Shown: one piece after another, positions 1 through 5,332 of the stretch
Layout of the letters: each line of letters begins with the position of its first letter
Numbering within the stretch: the first letter of the stretch is position 1
Source: DATDCV01 sp036524155
GTDB lineage: Bacteria > Verrucomicrobiota > Verrucomicrobiia > Limisphaerales > UBA8199
Reading direction: 5' to 3'
DNA length: 5,332 nucleotides
Assembly (NCBI GenBank): GCA_036524155.1
Contig: DATDCV010000594.1
Span: 1-5,332 of the forward strand
Notes under the pieces: generated by a model
The model's input: only the letters and a program-made list of their open reading frames with translations
Told to the model about the DNA's origin: nothing
Databases searched by the model: none
Translations under genes and position numbers: made by a program

Positions 1-1
1 A

Positions 2-2911
2 GGCACGCACACGTACGTGTTCAAGCAGGGCGTGGTCTATCGCGGGGAATTGGACGCCGACGAGTCCGGCACGCCGGCGACACCGATCATCCTGACGCGG
101 GACCCGGCGTGGGGCACGGGGCCGGCGGTGATTTGCGGCTCGGAGGTCGTGACGGGTTGGAAGCAGCGGGCCGACAACCCGCTCATCCCGGAGCCGGAGA
201 AGGTTTGGTATGCGGATCTTGAGTGGGCACCGCGGAATGTCTGGACGGTGAGCAAGGATGGCGCGGTGACACGTATCGCGCTGGCTCGGACGCCGAACTG
301 GAAGATCACCGACCCCGACGACATCAAGAGCGAGTGGTGGACGTGGAAGAATCCCGACAAGCCGTTTGACAACTATACCACCATCAACGGTCAGCGGCGG
401 CACCTGGCGTTCGACAAGGAACAGATCAACACCGACAGGCCGCAGGATTACTACGAGGGCGCCATCGTTTGGACCACGAAAGGCTGGGTGATGGGTAATC
501 CGTTCCCGGCCCGAGTCCTGGCGGTGGACCGCGAGAAGGGCTCGCTGGCTTTCGCGGGACAGTGGGGCGGCGAACCAAGCTACAAGATTATTCGCGGCTG
601 TCAGTATTACCTCGAAGACAAACCGCAGTACCTCGACAGTTCGGGCGAGTTCTGGTTCGCCAAGAAAGGCAATGGTGGCCGGCTTTATCTGCGCTTGCCC
701 GGTGACCGGGACCCCAACACAGCGCGCGTCGAGGCGGCCCGCCGCATCCACATGATCGACAGCCGGGGCATGAGCCACGTGCGCGTCCGTGGGCTGACGT
801 TCAGGTTTGCGAACGTCTATTGGAACCTGATCGCCGCGCCCTATTGGGTGTCGCATGAGAGCATCGATGTGCAACCCGGCTGCGTGCGGTTGTTGGGCAG
901 CGGCAAAGACATCGAGGTTAGTCATTGCACCTTCGAGCACGTCCACAAGGGGGTTCGCCTGAAGGCGATGGGCCGCGAGGATGTGATCGACCAGGTGGTG
1001 GTCGAGGACAATGTTTTCTCCAATACGGACTCGGGAGGAATCGAGTTGGCCGACAGCACGACGTATGGGGACGTCGCCCCGCCGATGGGCCGGCTCTACG
1101 ATGTCCGGGTGCTGCGTAACAGGTTCGACCACATCGGCCTTCGCCCCGACCTGTTCAGCCAGGGTATCGCGCTCGCAGTCGATTACGCTCAGACCGTGGA
1201 AGTCGCGGGGAATATGTTCGATCGGATCTGCGCCCAGGGAATCGACGTGCACGGCTCCAAGGCGAGCGGCGCGGCCACCGATCGCCCGTTCACCCGCATG
1301 CTCATTCACCACAACAAAGCTGTTGATACGCTGATCAACGTGGATGATTTCGGCGGCATTGAAACCTGGCAAGGGGGGCCGGCCTACGTGTACAACAACA
1401 TCTCCGGCAGCCCTGGCGGCTACCGCAGTTGGGATCACGCGCTGAACCCGAATTCGGAGAACCGCTTCGGCCATGCGTATTACCTCGACGGGGCGTTCAA
1501 GAATTACTATTTCAACAATATCGCCTGGGGCAATTCCAAGGGCCCCTCGGGTAAGCTGGCCAATACCGCCGCCTTCCAGGAGATCATCAGTTACCAGAAC
1601 ACGTTCTTTAACAACACCGTGTTTAACTTCGTGACCGGCTCGCGCCGGCAGGAACCCCAGGCTGGCCGCGTGAAGTTTCTTGGCAACATTTGGCAGGGAA
1701 TTGGCCTGCGCGTTTTTCGCGATGCCGACCCGGCCCGCACCGCCGCCGCCGGCGAGGAGGCCGCGGCCAAAACCCCGGGCAAAAGATACGCGATTGATAC
1801 GGATGCCTACGCGCGCAATGTGTTTTACGACGTGGGAGAGAGCTTCGGCGTGCTCGAATCTTCCGGGCGGTGGCTCCAGACCCTCCCCGCGTTCCGCGAT
1901 ACACTGAAAAGCTACCAGCCGCTGGCCGCGGAAGTGGGCGTTATGGCCGACCGGGCGCCGTTGCGTGATGCCGCCGCTCACGATTTCCGACCCGCCGCCG
2001 GCTCCGCTGCGCGCGGCCTGGGCGCGAAGGTATTCGTGCCCTGGAGCCTCTACGAGACCGTCGCTGAATGGAACTTTTATCCCATCGCCGACGACCCGGA
2101 GCGCATCCTGGACGAGCACTGGTGCATGTCTCCCTACTACACCGGACGCGATGATTACTACAAACTGCCGACCTATCCGTTAACCGGAGTGAACATCACC
2201 CTGAAGAACTACGAAACAGGCCCGCTGGAGAACTGGACCACGGGCGCTCTGCGCTTCAACGGGAATGGCCAATACGCCATCCTCAACAATGACGATATCT
2301 GTCGCACGGTCCCCATCGACGCCCGGGGACGCAGCGACAGTGTAAAGCGCACCGCGGCCGGGGCAGAACTCAGCAGCCCGCAAATCCACAATTCGGACTT
2401 TCTGATCGAGGTGTTTTTCATGACCGCGCCGGGACTAGCGGATGCGGTTTTGATTCAGAAGATCGACGGCAGCGGCTACGTCCTGGGAGTGAATCGCGAA
2501 GGGGGCGTGACCCTGGCAACGACCTCGGACGGCACCGCGGTCTGGCTGGATAGCCGCGCTAAAGTGAACAACGGTCAGTGGCACCACGTCATCGCGGAGG
2601 CCGACCGCAAAGCCGGGACTTTCGCGATCTACATCGACGGCAAACGCGATGCCTCCGGGCCCGGCCTCGGGCCGAACGTCACGCTGGCCAGCGAAGCGGA
2701 TCTGTACGTGGGGGGCGCGCCGAACGGCCATTACCTGGAGGGTGCGATCGACTTCCTGCGAATCGCGCGCGGCACCCTGGCCCATTCGAAAACCACGATC
2801 GAGGAACTCTACGCCTGGGAATTCGACGGGCCGTTCCTCGACGACTTCAACGGCCGCCGGCGGCCTGCGAGCGGCGGATACGCGGGTGCAATCGACGAGG
2901 GAGTTCGCTAA
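2..2911 (+). CDS. Right-handed parallel beta-helix protein with C-terminal LamG-like domain, 5' partial
   Basis: This is probably a secreted carbohydrate-active or carbohydrate-binding protein; the substrate cannot be told. The frame is open to the left edge, and the first visible residues (GTHTYVFKQGVVYRGEL) match the first beta-strand region of such proteins, so the GTG at 17 is not the true start. The real N-terminus and any signal peptide lie upstream. Positions 50-170 carry the SGTP..PI.LTRDP segment typical of the N-cap. The stretch SSGEFWF...GRLYLRLP (about 635-700) is a common pre-helix motif. Helix rungs with the pattern V-x-V-x-x-N-x-F recur from about 780 to 1700 (VVVEDNVF, VRVLRNRF, VEVAGNMF, then AYVYNN, NYYFNN, VKFLGN). 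After a linker, about 2240-2810 encodes a LamG/concanavalin-like jellyroll (ALRFNGNGQYAIL, NNGQWHHV, IYIDGK, LYVGG, GAIDFLRIARG). The protein ends in AGAIDEGVR. No sorting signal or dockerin is visible at the C-terminus. Pectate-lyase-like or other polysaccharide lyase/hydrolase activity is possible but unproven. Fold confidence is high, function low. Confidence 0.87.
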   Translation, partial: GTHTYVFKQGVVYRGELDADESGTPATPIILTRDPAWGTGPAVICGSEVVTGWKQRADNPLIPEPEKVWYADLEWAPRNVWTVSKDGAVTRIALARTPNWKITDPDDIKSEWWTWKNPDKPFDNYTTINGQRRHLAFDKEQINTDRPQDYYEGAIVWTTKGWVMGNPFPARVLAVDREKGSLAFAGQWGGEPSYKIIRGCQYYLEDKPQYLDSSGEFWFAKKGNGGRLYLRLPGDRDPNTARVEAARRIHMIDSRGMSHVRVRGLTFRFANVYWNLIAAPYWVSHESIDVQPGCVRLLGSGKDIEVSHCTFEHVHKGVRLKAMGREDVIDQVVVEDNVFSNTDSGGIELADSTTYGDVAPPMGRLYDVRVLRNRFDHIGLRPDLFSQGIALAVDYAQTVEVAGNMFDRICAQGIDVHGSKASGAATDRPFTRMLIHHNKAVDTLINVDDFGGIETWQGGPAYVYNNISGSPGGYRSWDHALNPNSENRFGHAYYLDGAFKNYYFNNIAWGNSKGPSGKLANTAAFQEIISYQNTFFNNTVFNFVTGSRRQEPQAGRVKFLGNIWQGIGLRVFRDADPARTAAAGEEAAAKTPGKRYAIDTDAYARNVFYDVGESFGVLESSGRWLQTLPAFRDTLKSYQPLAAEVGVMADRAPLRDAAAHDFRPAAGSAARGLGAKVFVPWSLYETVAEWNFYPIADDPERILDEHWCMSPYYTGRDDYYKLPTYPLTGVNITLKNYETGPLENWTTGALRFNGNGQYAILNNDDICRTVPIDARGRSDSVKRTAAGAELSSPQIHNSDFLIEVFFMTAPGLADAVLIQKIDGSGYVLGVNREGGVTLATTSDGTAVWLDSRAKVNNGQWHHVIAEADRKAGTFAIYIDGKRDASGPGLGPNVTLASEADLYVGGAPNGHYLEGAIDFLRIARGTLAHSKTTIEELYAWEFDGPFLDDFNGRRRPASGGYAGAIDEGVR
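1721..1790 (+). other. Ala/Glu/Lys-rich low-complexity insert inside the beta-helix protein
   Basis: This stretch encodes DADPARTAAAGEEAAAKTPG, a disordered-looking, alanine-rich segment. It sits just after the last clear beta-helix rung (VKFLGNIW) and before ARNVFYDVG, which resumes a rung-like pattern. It is in frame with no stop codon and is probably a surface loop or linker between helix turns. The boundary is approximate. Confidence 0.5.
2235..2815 (+). other. LamG-like (concanavalin A-type jellyroll) domain of the beta-helix protein
   Basis: This in-frame segment has the usual order of LamG_3-type signatures: an opening strand GALRFNGNGQYAIL, a central strand FLIEVFFMT, then VLIQKIDGSGYVLGV, the NNGQWHHV turn (about 2566-2589), IYIDGKRD, LYVGGAPNG, and a closing GAIDFLRIARGTL. 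In this fold the domain usually binds glycans or acts as an adhesion module on secreted proteins. Placement after a beta-helix is common in large exported proteins of Planctomycetota and Verrucomicrobiota. Which ligand it binds cannot be read from the sequence. Confidence 0.8.
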
Positions 2912-2949
2912 ACTCTTCAAAGAATGACATGCCTCCTATCGGGCAAGCT
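2912..2949 (+). other. Short intergenic gap between the beta-helix and isomerase genes
   Basis: Only 38 bases separate the stop codon TAA from the preferred ATG of the next gene (17 if the ATG at 2929 is used). No hairpin with a T-run, no convincing -35/-10 pair and no strong Shine-Dalgarno sequence is visible. The gap is consistent with co-transcription of the two genes. Confidence 0.6.
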
Positions 2950-3846
2950 ATGAAAACCTCCTTATTCTCGGTCAGCTATGCGGGCCTTTGGGGCCAGGCC
3001 CGGCTTGAACTGCCGGCTTTCATCGAGCGCGCCAAGACGTTGGGTTACGACGGCGTGATGCTCATGGCGAAGCGGCCGCACGTCTCCATCGTGGACCTTG
3101 ATGAGCCGAAACGACACGAACTGCGGGAGCAATTACAGCGGGCGGGACTCGAAGTGGCCTGCGTGGCCGGCTACACGAATTTTACCGCCGGCCTGGAAAG
3201 CCCCGAAGTTCCGCTGATCGAGATGCAGGTGAAATATGTGCAGGATCTGGCGAGGCTGGGCGGCGAACTCGGCTGCAGCCTGGTGCGGGCGTTTACCGGT
3301 TATGAAGCGGCGGGCGTTTCAACGACGGTGTTATGGAATCGGTGCGTCGAAGCGCTGCGTTGGTGCGCTGATGTTGCCAGGCCTTTCGGCGTGACCCTGG
3401 GCATCCAGAACCATCACGACCTGGGAGTCGATACCGATGCGCTGCTTGAGATGCTTGGGGATATCGCCCGGCCGAACGTGAAGCTGATGTTCGACGCCTG
3501 GTCGCCGGCTTTACGCGGCGAAGACCTTTACCAGGCCGCAAAGAAGGCGGCGCCTCATGCCGTCGCGACCACCTGTGCCGATTACGTGCGTCTGCGCCGC
3601 CACACCTACGTGCCCGAATCAGTCAATTACCGCCCGATGGAGCCCGACCTGGTTCGTGCTGTGCCCATGGGCGAGGGCGTCATCGATTATCGGGCTTTCT
3701 TTCGCGGCCTGCGGGAGGGCGGGTTCAAGGGCTGGGTAAATTATGAAATGTGCTCCCCCTTGCGGGGTGGCGGTGATGAGAAGAACCTCGATGCCTGCGC
3801 CCGGCAGTTTCTCAGCTACTTCAGGAACAGCCTGCGTCTGCCGTGA
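2950..3846 (+). CDS. Sugar phosphate isomerase/epimerase-like TIM-barrel protein (COG1082 / AP_endonuc_2 type)
   Basis: The 298-residue product has the length and pattern of the xylose-isomerase-like TIM barrel family. These are cytoplasmic enzymes that isomerise, epimerise or otherwise convert sugars and inositol derivatives; the substrate here is unknown. Visible signatures are SYAGLWGQ at the start, GYDGVMLMAKRPHVS (residues 32-46), the AGLEVACVAGYTNF strand (65-78), GIQNHHD (151-157), KLMFDAWSP (178-186), TTCADYV (207-213), VPMGEGVIDY, and NYEMCSPLRGGG near residue 264. In characterised relatives the metal is held by Glu, Asp, His and Glu. Here the matching places look like Gln153, Asp182, Thr208 and Glu266, so the site is altered. 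The ATG at 2950 is preferred because the conserved barrel begins directly after it. An in-frame ATG at 2929 would add seven residues (MPPIGQA), and neither has a clear ribosome binding site. The open frame continues upstream to about 2578 only as a shadow of the preceding gene. Its stop overlaps the start of the next gene. Confidence 0.88.
   Translation: MKTSLFSVSYAGLWGQARLELPAFIERAKTLGYDGVMLMAKRPHVSIVDLDEPKRHELREQLQRAGLEVACVAGYTNFTAGLESPEVPLIEMQVKYVQDLARLGGELGCSLVRAFTGYEAAGVSTTVLWNRCVEALRWCADVARPFGVTLGIQNHHDLGVDTDALLEMLGDIARPNVKLMFDAWSPALRGEDLYQAAKKAAPHAVATTCADYVRLRRHTYVPESVNYRPMEPDLVRAVPMGEGVIDYRAFFRGLREGGFKGWVNYEMCSPLRGGGDEKNLDACARQFLSYFRNSLRLP
3843..3846 (+). other. GTGA stop-start overlap between isomerase and M48 peptidase genes
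   Basis: The GTG start of the peptidase (3843-3845) overlaps the TGA stop of the isomerase (3844-3846). In the peptidase frame there is no ATG, GTG or TTG between the preceding in-frame stop at 3777-3779 and this GTG, so it is the earliest ordinary start. The nearest AGGA lies at 3823-3826, too far for a normal ribosome binding site. Initiation probably depends on translational coupling. Confidence 0.75.
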
Positions 3847-4607
3847 ACGGATTCTTCTACAACCTTGGGCGAATCGCGGGGCACAAAGCCGTGCCCGCCA
3901 TTCGCAAGTCGAAGTTGATTTGGGACGGCTTGACTGGCGACGAAGAACAGGCATTTCGCGCCGAGGTTGCCCTGGGCACCGAAATGGCCTCGGAGCTGCG
4001 CGGCGCCGTCGAGATCATCGGCGATTTGCCCACAACCCAGGCTCTTGGCGACATTTGTCAGCGGCTCGGCGCGCGGGCGCGTGACAAACGCCGGACGTTC
4101 CGTTGCGTAGTGTTCCGTGATCCCTCGCCCAACGCGATCACGCTGCCGGGCGGCTTTTTGTTCTTCAGCGACGCGCTGCTCGAGCTTTGCCGGCGCAGCC
4201 CCGACCAGTTGGCCTTTGTGGCGGGGCACGAGATGGCTCACGTGCTGCTCGGCCACACCTGGGACCGGATGATCAATGAAGCGGCGTTGCGGGTAGCGTC
4301 GGCTGCCACGGCCCGCATTGGCCAAATCGGCGGCTGGCTACGGCAGCAGGGAATGGCCTTGCTGCGCCGTGCCCATGACGCGGAACTGGAACTGAACGCC
4401 GACGAACTGGGGTTCCGCCTGGCCGTAGCCGCGGGTTTCAACCCTGCCGGCGCGTTTGCGTTTCTGCAGCGGATTCAGCGGTTGTGCGCCGATCCAAGTG
4501 CTCTTGGCCAGTATTTGGGTTCGCACCCGGCTGCTGCTGAAAGGTCGGCCCGACTGGAGAGGATTCTCCGGCAGATTTCCCAACCCGGCCCTGTGCAACA
4601 GAAATGA
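3843..4607 (+). CDS. M48-family zinc metallopeptidase (Oma1/LoiP-like catalytic domain), soluble
   Basis: The 254-residue product is a predicted zinc-dependent endopeptidase. The catalytic HExxH is HEMAH at residues 129-133 (bases 4227-4241), with His129 and His133 as zinc ligands and Glu130 as general base. The third ligand is Glu183 in ELNADELG (ExxAD signature, Asp187), about 50 residues further on as usual for M48. Upstream are NAITLPGGFLFFSDALLEL and DQLAFVAGHEMAHVLLGH, and downstream are GFNPAGAFAFLQR and GSHPAAAERSARLERI (His228, Arg234), all hallmarks of the Oma1/BepA/LoiP branch. The N-terminal part (FYNLGR, then LIWDGLTGDEEQAFRAEVALG) is a short helical lead-in. No signal peptide, lipobox or clear transmembrane helix is seen, unlike BepA (signal peptide), LoiP (lipoprotein) or Oma1 (membrane-anchored), so a cytoplasmic or peripheral location is inferred. 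All catalytic residues are intact. It overlaps both neighbours by 4 bases. Its substrate is unknown, though quality control of proteins is the usual role of the family. Confidence 0.92.
   Translation: MNGFFYNLGRIAGHKAVPAIRKSKLIWDGLTGDEEQAFRAEVALGTEMASELRGAVEIIGDLPTTQALGDICQRLGARARDKRRTFRCVVFRDPSPNAITLPGGFLFFSDALLELCRRSPDQLAFVAGHEMAHVLLGHTWDRMINEAALRVASAATARIGQIGGWLRQQGMALLRRAHDAELELNADELGFRLAVAAGFNPAGAFAFLQRIQRLCADPSALGQYLGSHPAAAERSARLERILRQISQPGPVQQK
4604..4607 (+). other. ATGA stop-start overlap between M48 peptidase and exported repeat protein genes
   Basis: The ATG of the downstream gene (4604-4606) overlaps the TGA stop of the peptidase (4605-4607). No Shine-Dalgarno-like sequence precedes it. 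This is a classic coupling junction and supports a single operon. Confidence 0.8.
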
Positions 4608-4663
4608 CCACTCCGCGTATTGGGCTGGCGCTTATTGCCTTGAGTCTCCATTCGGCCACCGCT
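4604..4663 (+). other. Signal peptide of the exported repeat protein
   Basis: These codons give residues 1-20: Arg5 in the n-region, a hydrophobic core of Ile, Leu, Ala and Gly from residue 6 to 15, and small residues at -3 and -1 (Ala18, Ala20). No cysteine follows the cleavage site, so this is a Sec/SPase I type signal rather than a lipoprotein signal. Confidence 0.75.
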
Positions 4664-5332
4664 GGTCTCGCCGGCCAAAAGACGCTGGCGGGCTGGGAGT
4701 TTACGCGGCCCGACGACCTGCAAGGCTGGCAGCCTAATGGCCACCTGGCAGGTGTGGTTGTGACTAATGGCGCTTTGTGCTGCCGAGCGGTGGGCTCAGA
4801 CCCGATTCTCGAATACCAGCCTTTGCTCGACCTGCCGGCGACTCCCTGGCAGGCCGTCGAGATCCGGCTCCGCGCGGATAGCGATGGCACCGCCGAGCTG
4901 TTCTGGAGCGGTGCTTCGACGGGACGCTACGGCGGATTCTCCCAGGAAAAAACCACCCGGTTCAATGTGCGTGGAGACAATCAGTGGCACACCTATCGAC
5001 TCCTGCCTTTCTGGCACAAGGAAGGCAGGATCGTGCGGCTGCGCTTTGATGTGTATGACGGAGCCAGGTTCGGTCTGGGGGCGATTCGCGTCGTGGATGT
5101 CGCCTCGTCGCCGGCGACGGAGCGTACTGATTTCGATTTCGGCCAAAGCCTCGAAGGCTGGCAATGGTGGACACCACTCGACGAGGGAGCGATTCCTCTC
5201 GGCGCCGCTCCGGGCCGGATCGCGGGCTGTGGAACCGGTTTCCTGCTCGGCCCCCCGATGCGCGTCAACAGCGCGAACAATACGTTCGTCTCCATCCGCA
5301 TGTCGGCGGATCGCGGGCATTATGGCACGCTC
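4604..5332 (+). CDS. Exported protein with tandem galactose-binding-like (beta-sandwich) repeats, 3' partial
   Basis: An open frame runs from the ATG to the window edge without a stop (243 codons), so the C-terminal part is missing. The N-terminus looks like a signal peptide: a short start with Arg5, a hydrophobic core IGLALIALSL, and an Ala-Thr-Ala cleavage site at residues 18-20. The mature part begins with a beta-sandwich-like module (about residues 31-166) with landmarks WEF..PDDLQGW, NGALCCRAVGSDPILEY, AVEIRLRAD, AELFWS, QWHTYRLL.FW and VRLRFDV...GLGAIRVVDV. A second copy starts at about residue 176 (DFDFGQSLEGWQWW, then FVSIRMSAD). Modules with this WxF..DL.GW and GSDP pattern resemble the carbohydrate-binding or galactose-binding-like domains placed before catalytic domains in exported glycoside hydrolases or sulfatases of Planctomycetota and Verrucomicrobiota. 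That comparison is from memory. Whether a catalytic domain follows cannot be seen. Its role is probably extracellular glycan binding or breakdown, in keeping with the first gene in the window. Confidence 0.82.
   Translation, partial: MTTPRIGLALIALSLHSATAGLAGQKTLAGWEFTRPDDLQGWQPNGHLAGVVVTNGALCCRAVGSDPILEYQPLLDLPATPWQAVEIRLRADSDGTAELFWSGASTGRYGGFSQEKTTRFNVRGDNQWHTYRLLPFWHKEGRIVRLRFDVYDGARFGLGAIRVVDVASSPATERTDFDFGQSLEGWQWWTPLDEGAIPLGAAPGRIAGCGTGFLLGPPMRVNSANNTFVSIRMSADRGHYGTL
4694..5332 (+). repeat. Tandem protein-level domain repeat, period 144 residues
   Basis: Residues 32-43 and 176-187 align without gaps (EF....DLQGWQ with DF....SLEGWQ), and residues 85-92 and 229-236 keep the same 144-residue offset (VEIRLRAD with VSIRMSAD). 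Repeat 1 spans about 4694-5101. Repeat 2 starts near 5129 and is cut by the window edge. Similarity is at protein level only, with no obvious DNA repeat, so the duplication is old. Confidence 0.72.

Noticed and set aside
925..1334. Two overlapping small + strand frames (64 and 107 codons) inside the beta-helix region
   Set aside because: They are alternative-frame shadows with Arg/Pro/Ser-rich products. The main frame shows regular beta-helix rungs through the same bases.
2852..2865. Perfect 14-base palindrome GGCCGCCGGCGGCC near the end of the first gene
   Set aside because: It lies inside the coding frame (Gly-Arg-Arg-Arg region), has no T-run after it, and such GC palindromes are expected by chance in GC-rich sequence. 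It is not supported as a terminator or operator.
2435..2920. 161-codon open frame on the minus strand opposite the LamG region
   Set aside because: It lies wholly opposite a domain with strong protein signatures. Its translation is Arg/Val/Ala-rich without a recognisable motif, as expected for antisense frames in GC-rich genes.
2578..2949. Upstream extension of the isomerase frame into the beta-helix gene (a 422-codon reading)
   Set aside because: The extension is Arg-rich and lies in another frame of the LamG domain. Conserved barrel sequence starts only at the ATG at 2950.
3743..4084. 113-codon + strand frame spanning the isomerase/peptidase junction
   Set aside because: It overlaps conserved parts of both genes in a third frame and its translation has no coherent domain.
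3816..4325. 169-codon open frame on the minus strand opposite the M48 peptidase
   Set aside because: The + strand frame carries an intact HExxH and third zinc ligand, and the antisense translation shows no family motif.
4796..5320. 174-codon open frame on the minus strand near the right edge
   Set aside because: The + strand frame here is open to the edge, has a signal peptide and internal repeats, and overlaps its neighbour with ATGA. The antisense product looks like a composition shadow.

Overview
The window is a fully coding, GC-rich stretch (about 60 % by eye) with four genes on the + strand. The first gene is cut by the left edge and the last by the right edge. Gene density, GC content and protein types point to a bacterium of the Planctomycetota/Verrucomicrobiota sphere or a related environmental lineage: a large secreted-type right-handed beta-helix protein with a LamG-like domain, a COG1082-type isomerase carrying the KRPH and YEMCSP signatures, an Oma1-like M48 peptidase, and a signal-peptide protein with tandem beta-sandwich repeats. 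This placement is inference from protein style. No marker gene is present.

Layout: (1) 2-2911, a parallel beta-helix/LamG protein lacking its N-terminus. (2) 2950-3846 (possibly from 2929), a sugar phosphate isomerase/epimerase-like TIM barrel. (3) 3843-4607, a soluble M48 zinc metallopeptidase starting with GTG inside a GTGA overlap with gene 2. (4) 4604 to beyond 5332, an exported protein starting inside an ATGA overlap with gene 3. It carries two repeats in register at a spacing of 144 residues.

The gap between genes 1 and 2 is at most 38 bases and the next two junctions overlap by 4 bases, so the four genes are probably one transcription unit, with genes 2-4 likely translationally coupled. 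Genes 1, 2 and 4 fit a carbohydrate-degradation theme: extracellular glycan binding or cleavage followed by handling of a sugar or sugar-derived product in the cytoplasm. The M48 peptidase is the outlier. No RNA genes, mobile elements, CRISPR arrays, terminators or convincing promoters were found. I do not see a clearly new system. The points most worth a second look are the altered metal site of the isomerase, the peptidase coupled into this operon, and the repeat protein running off the right end.
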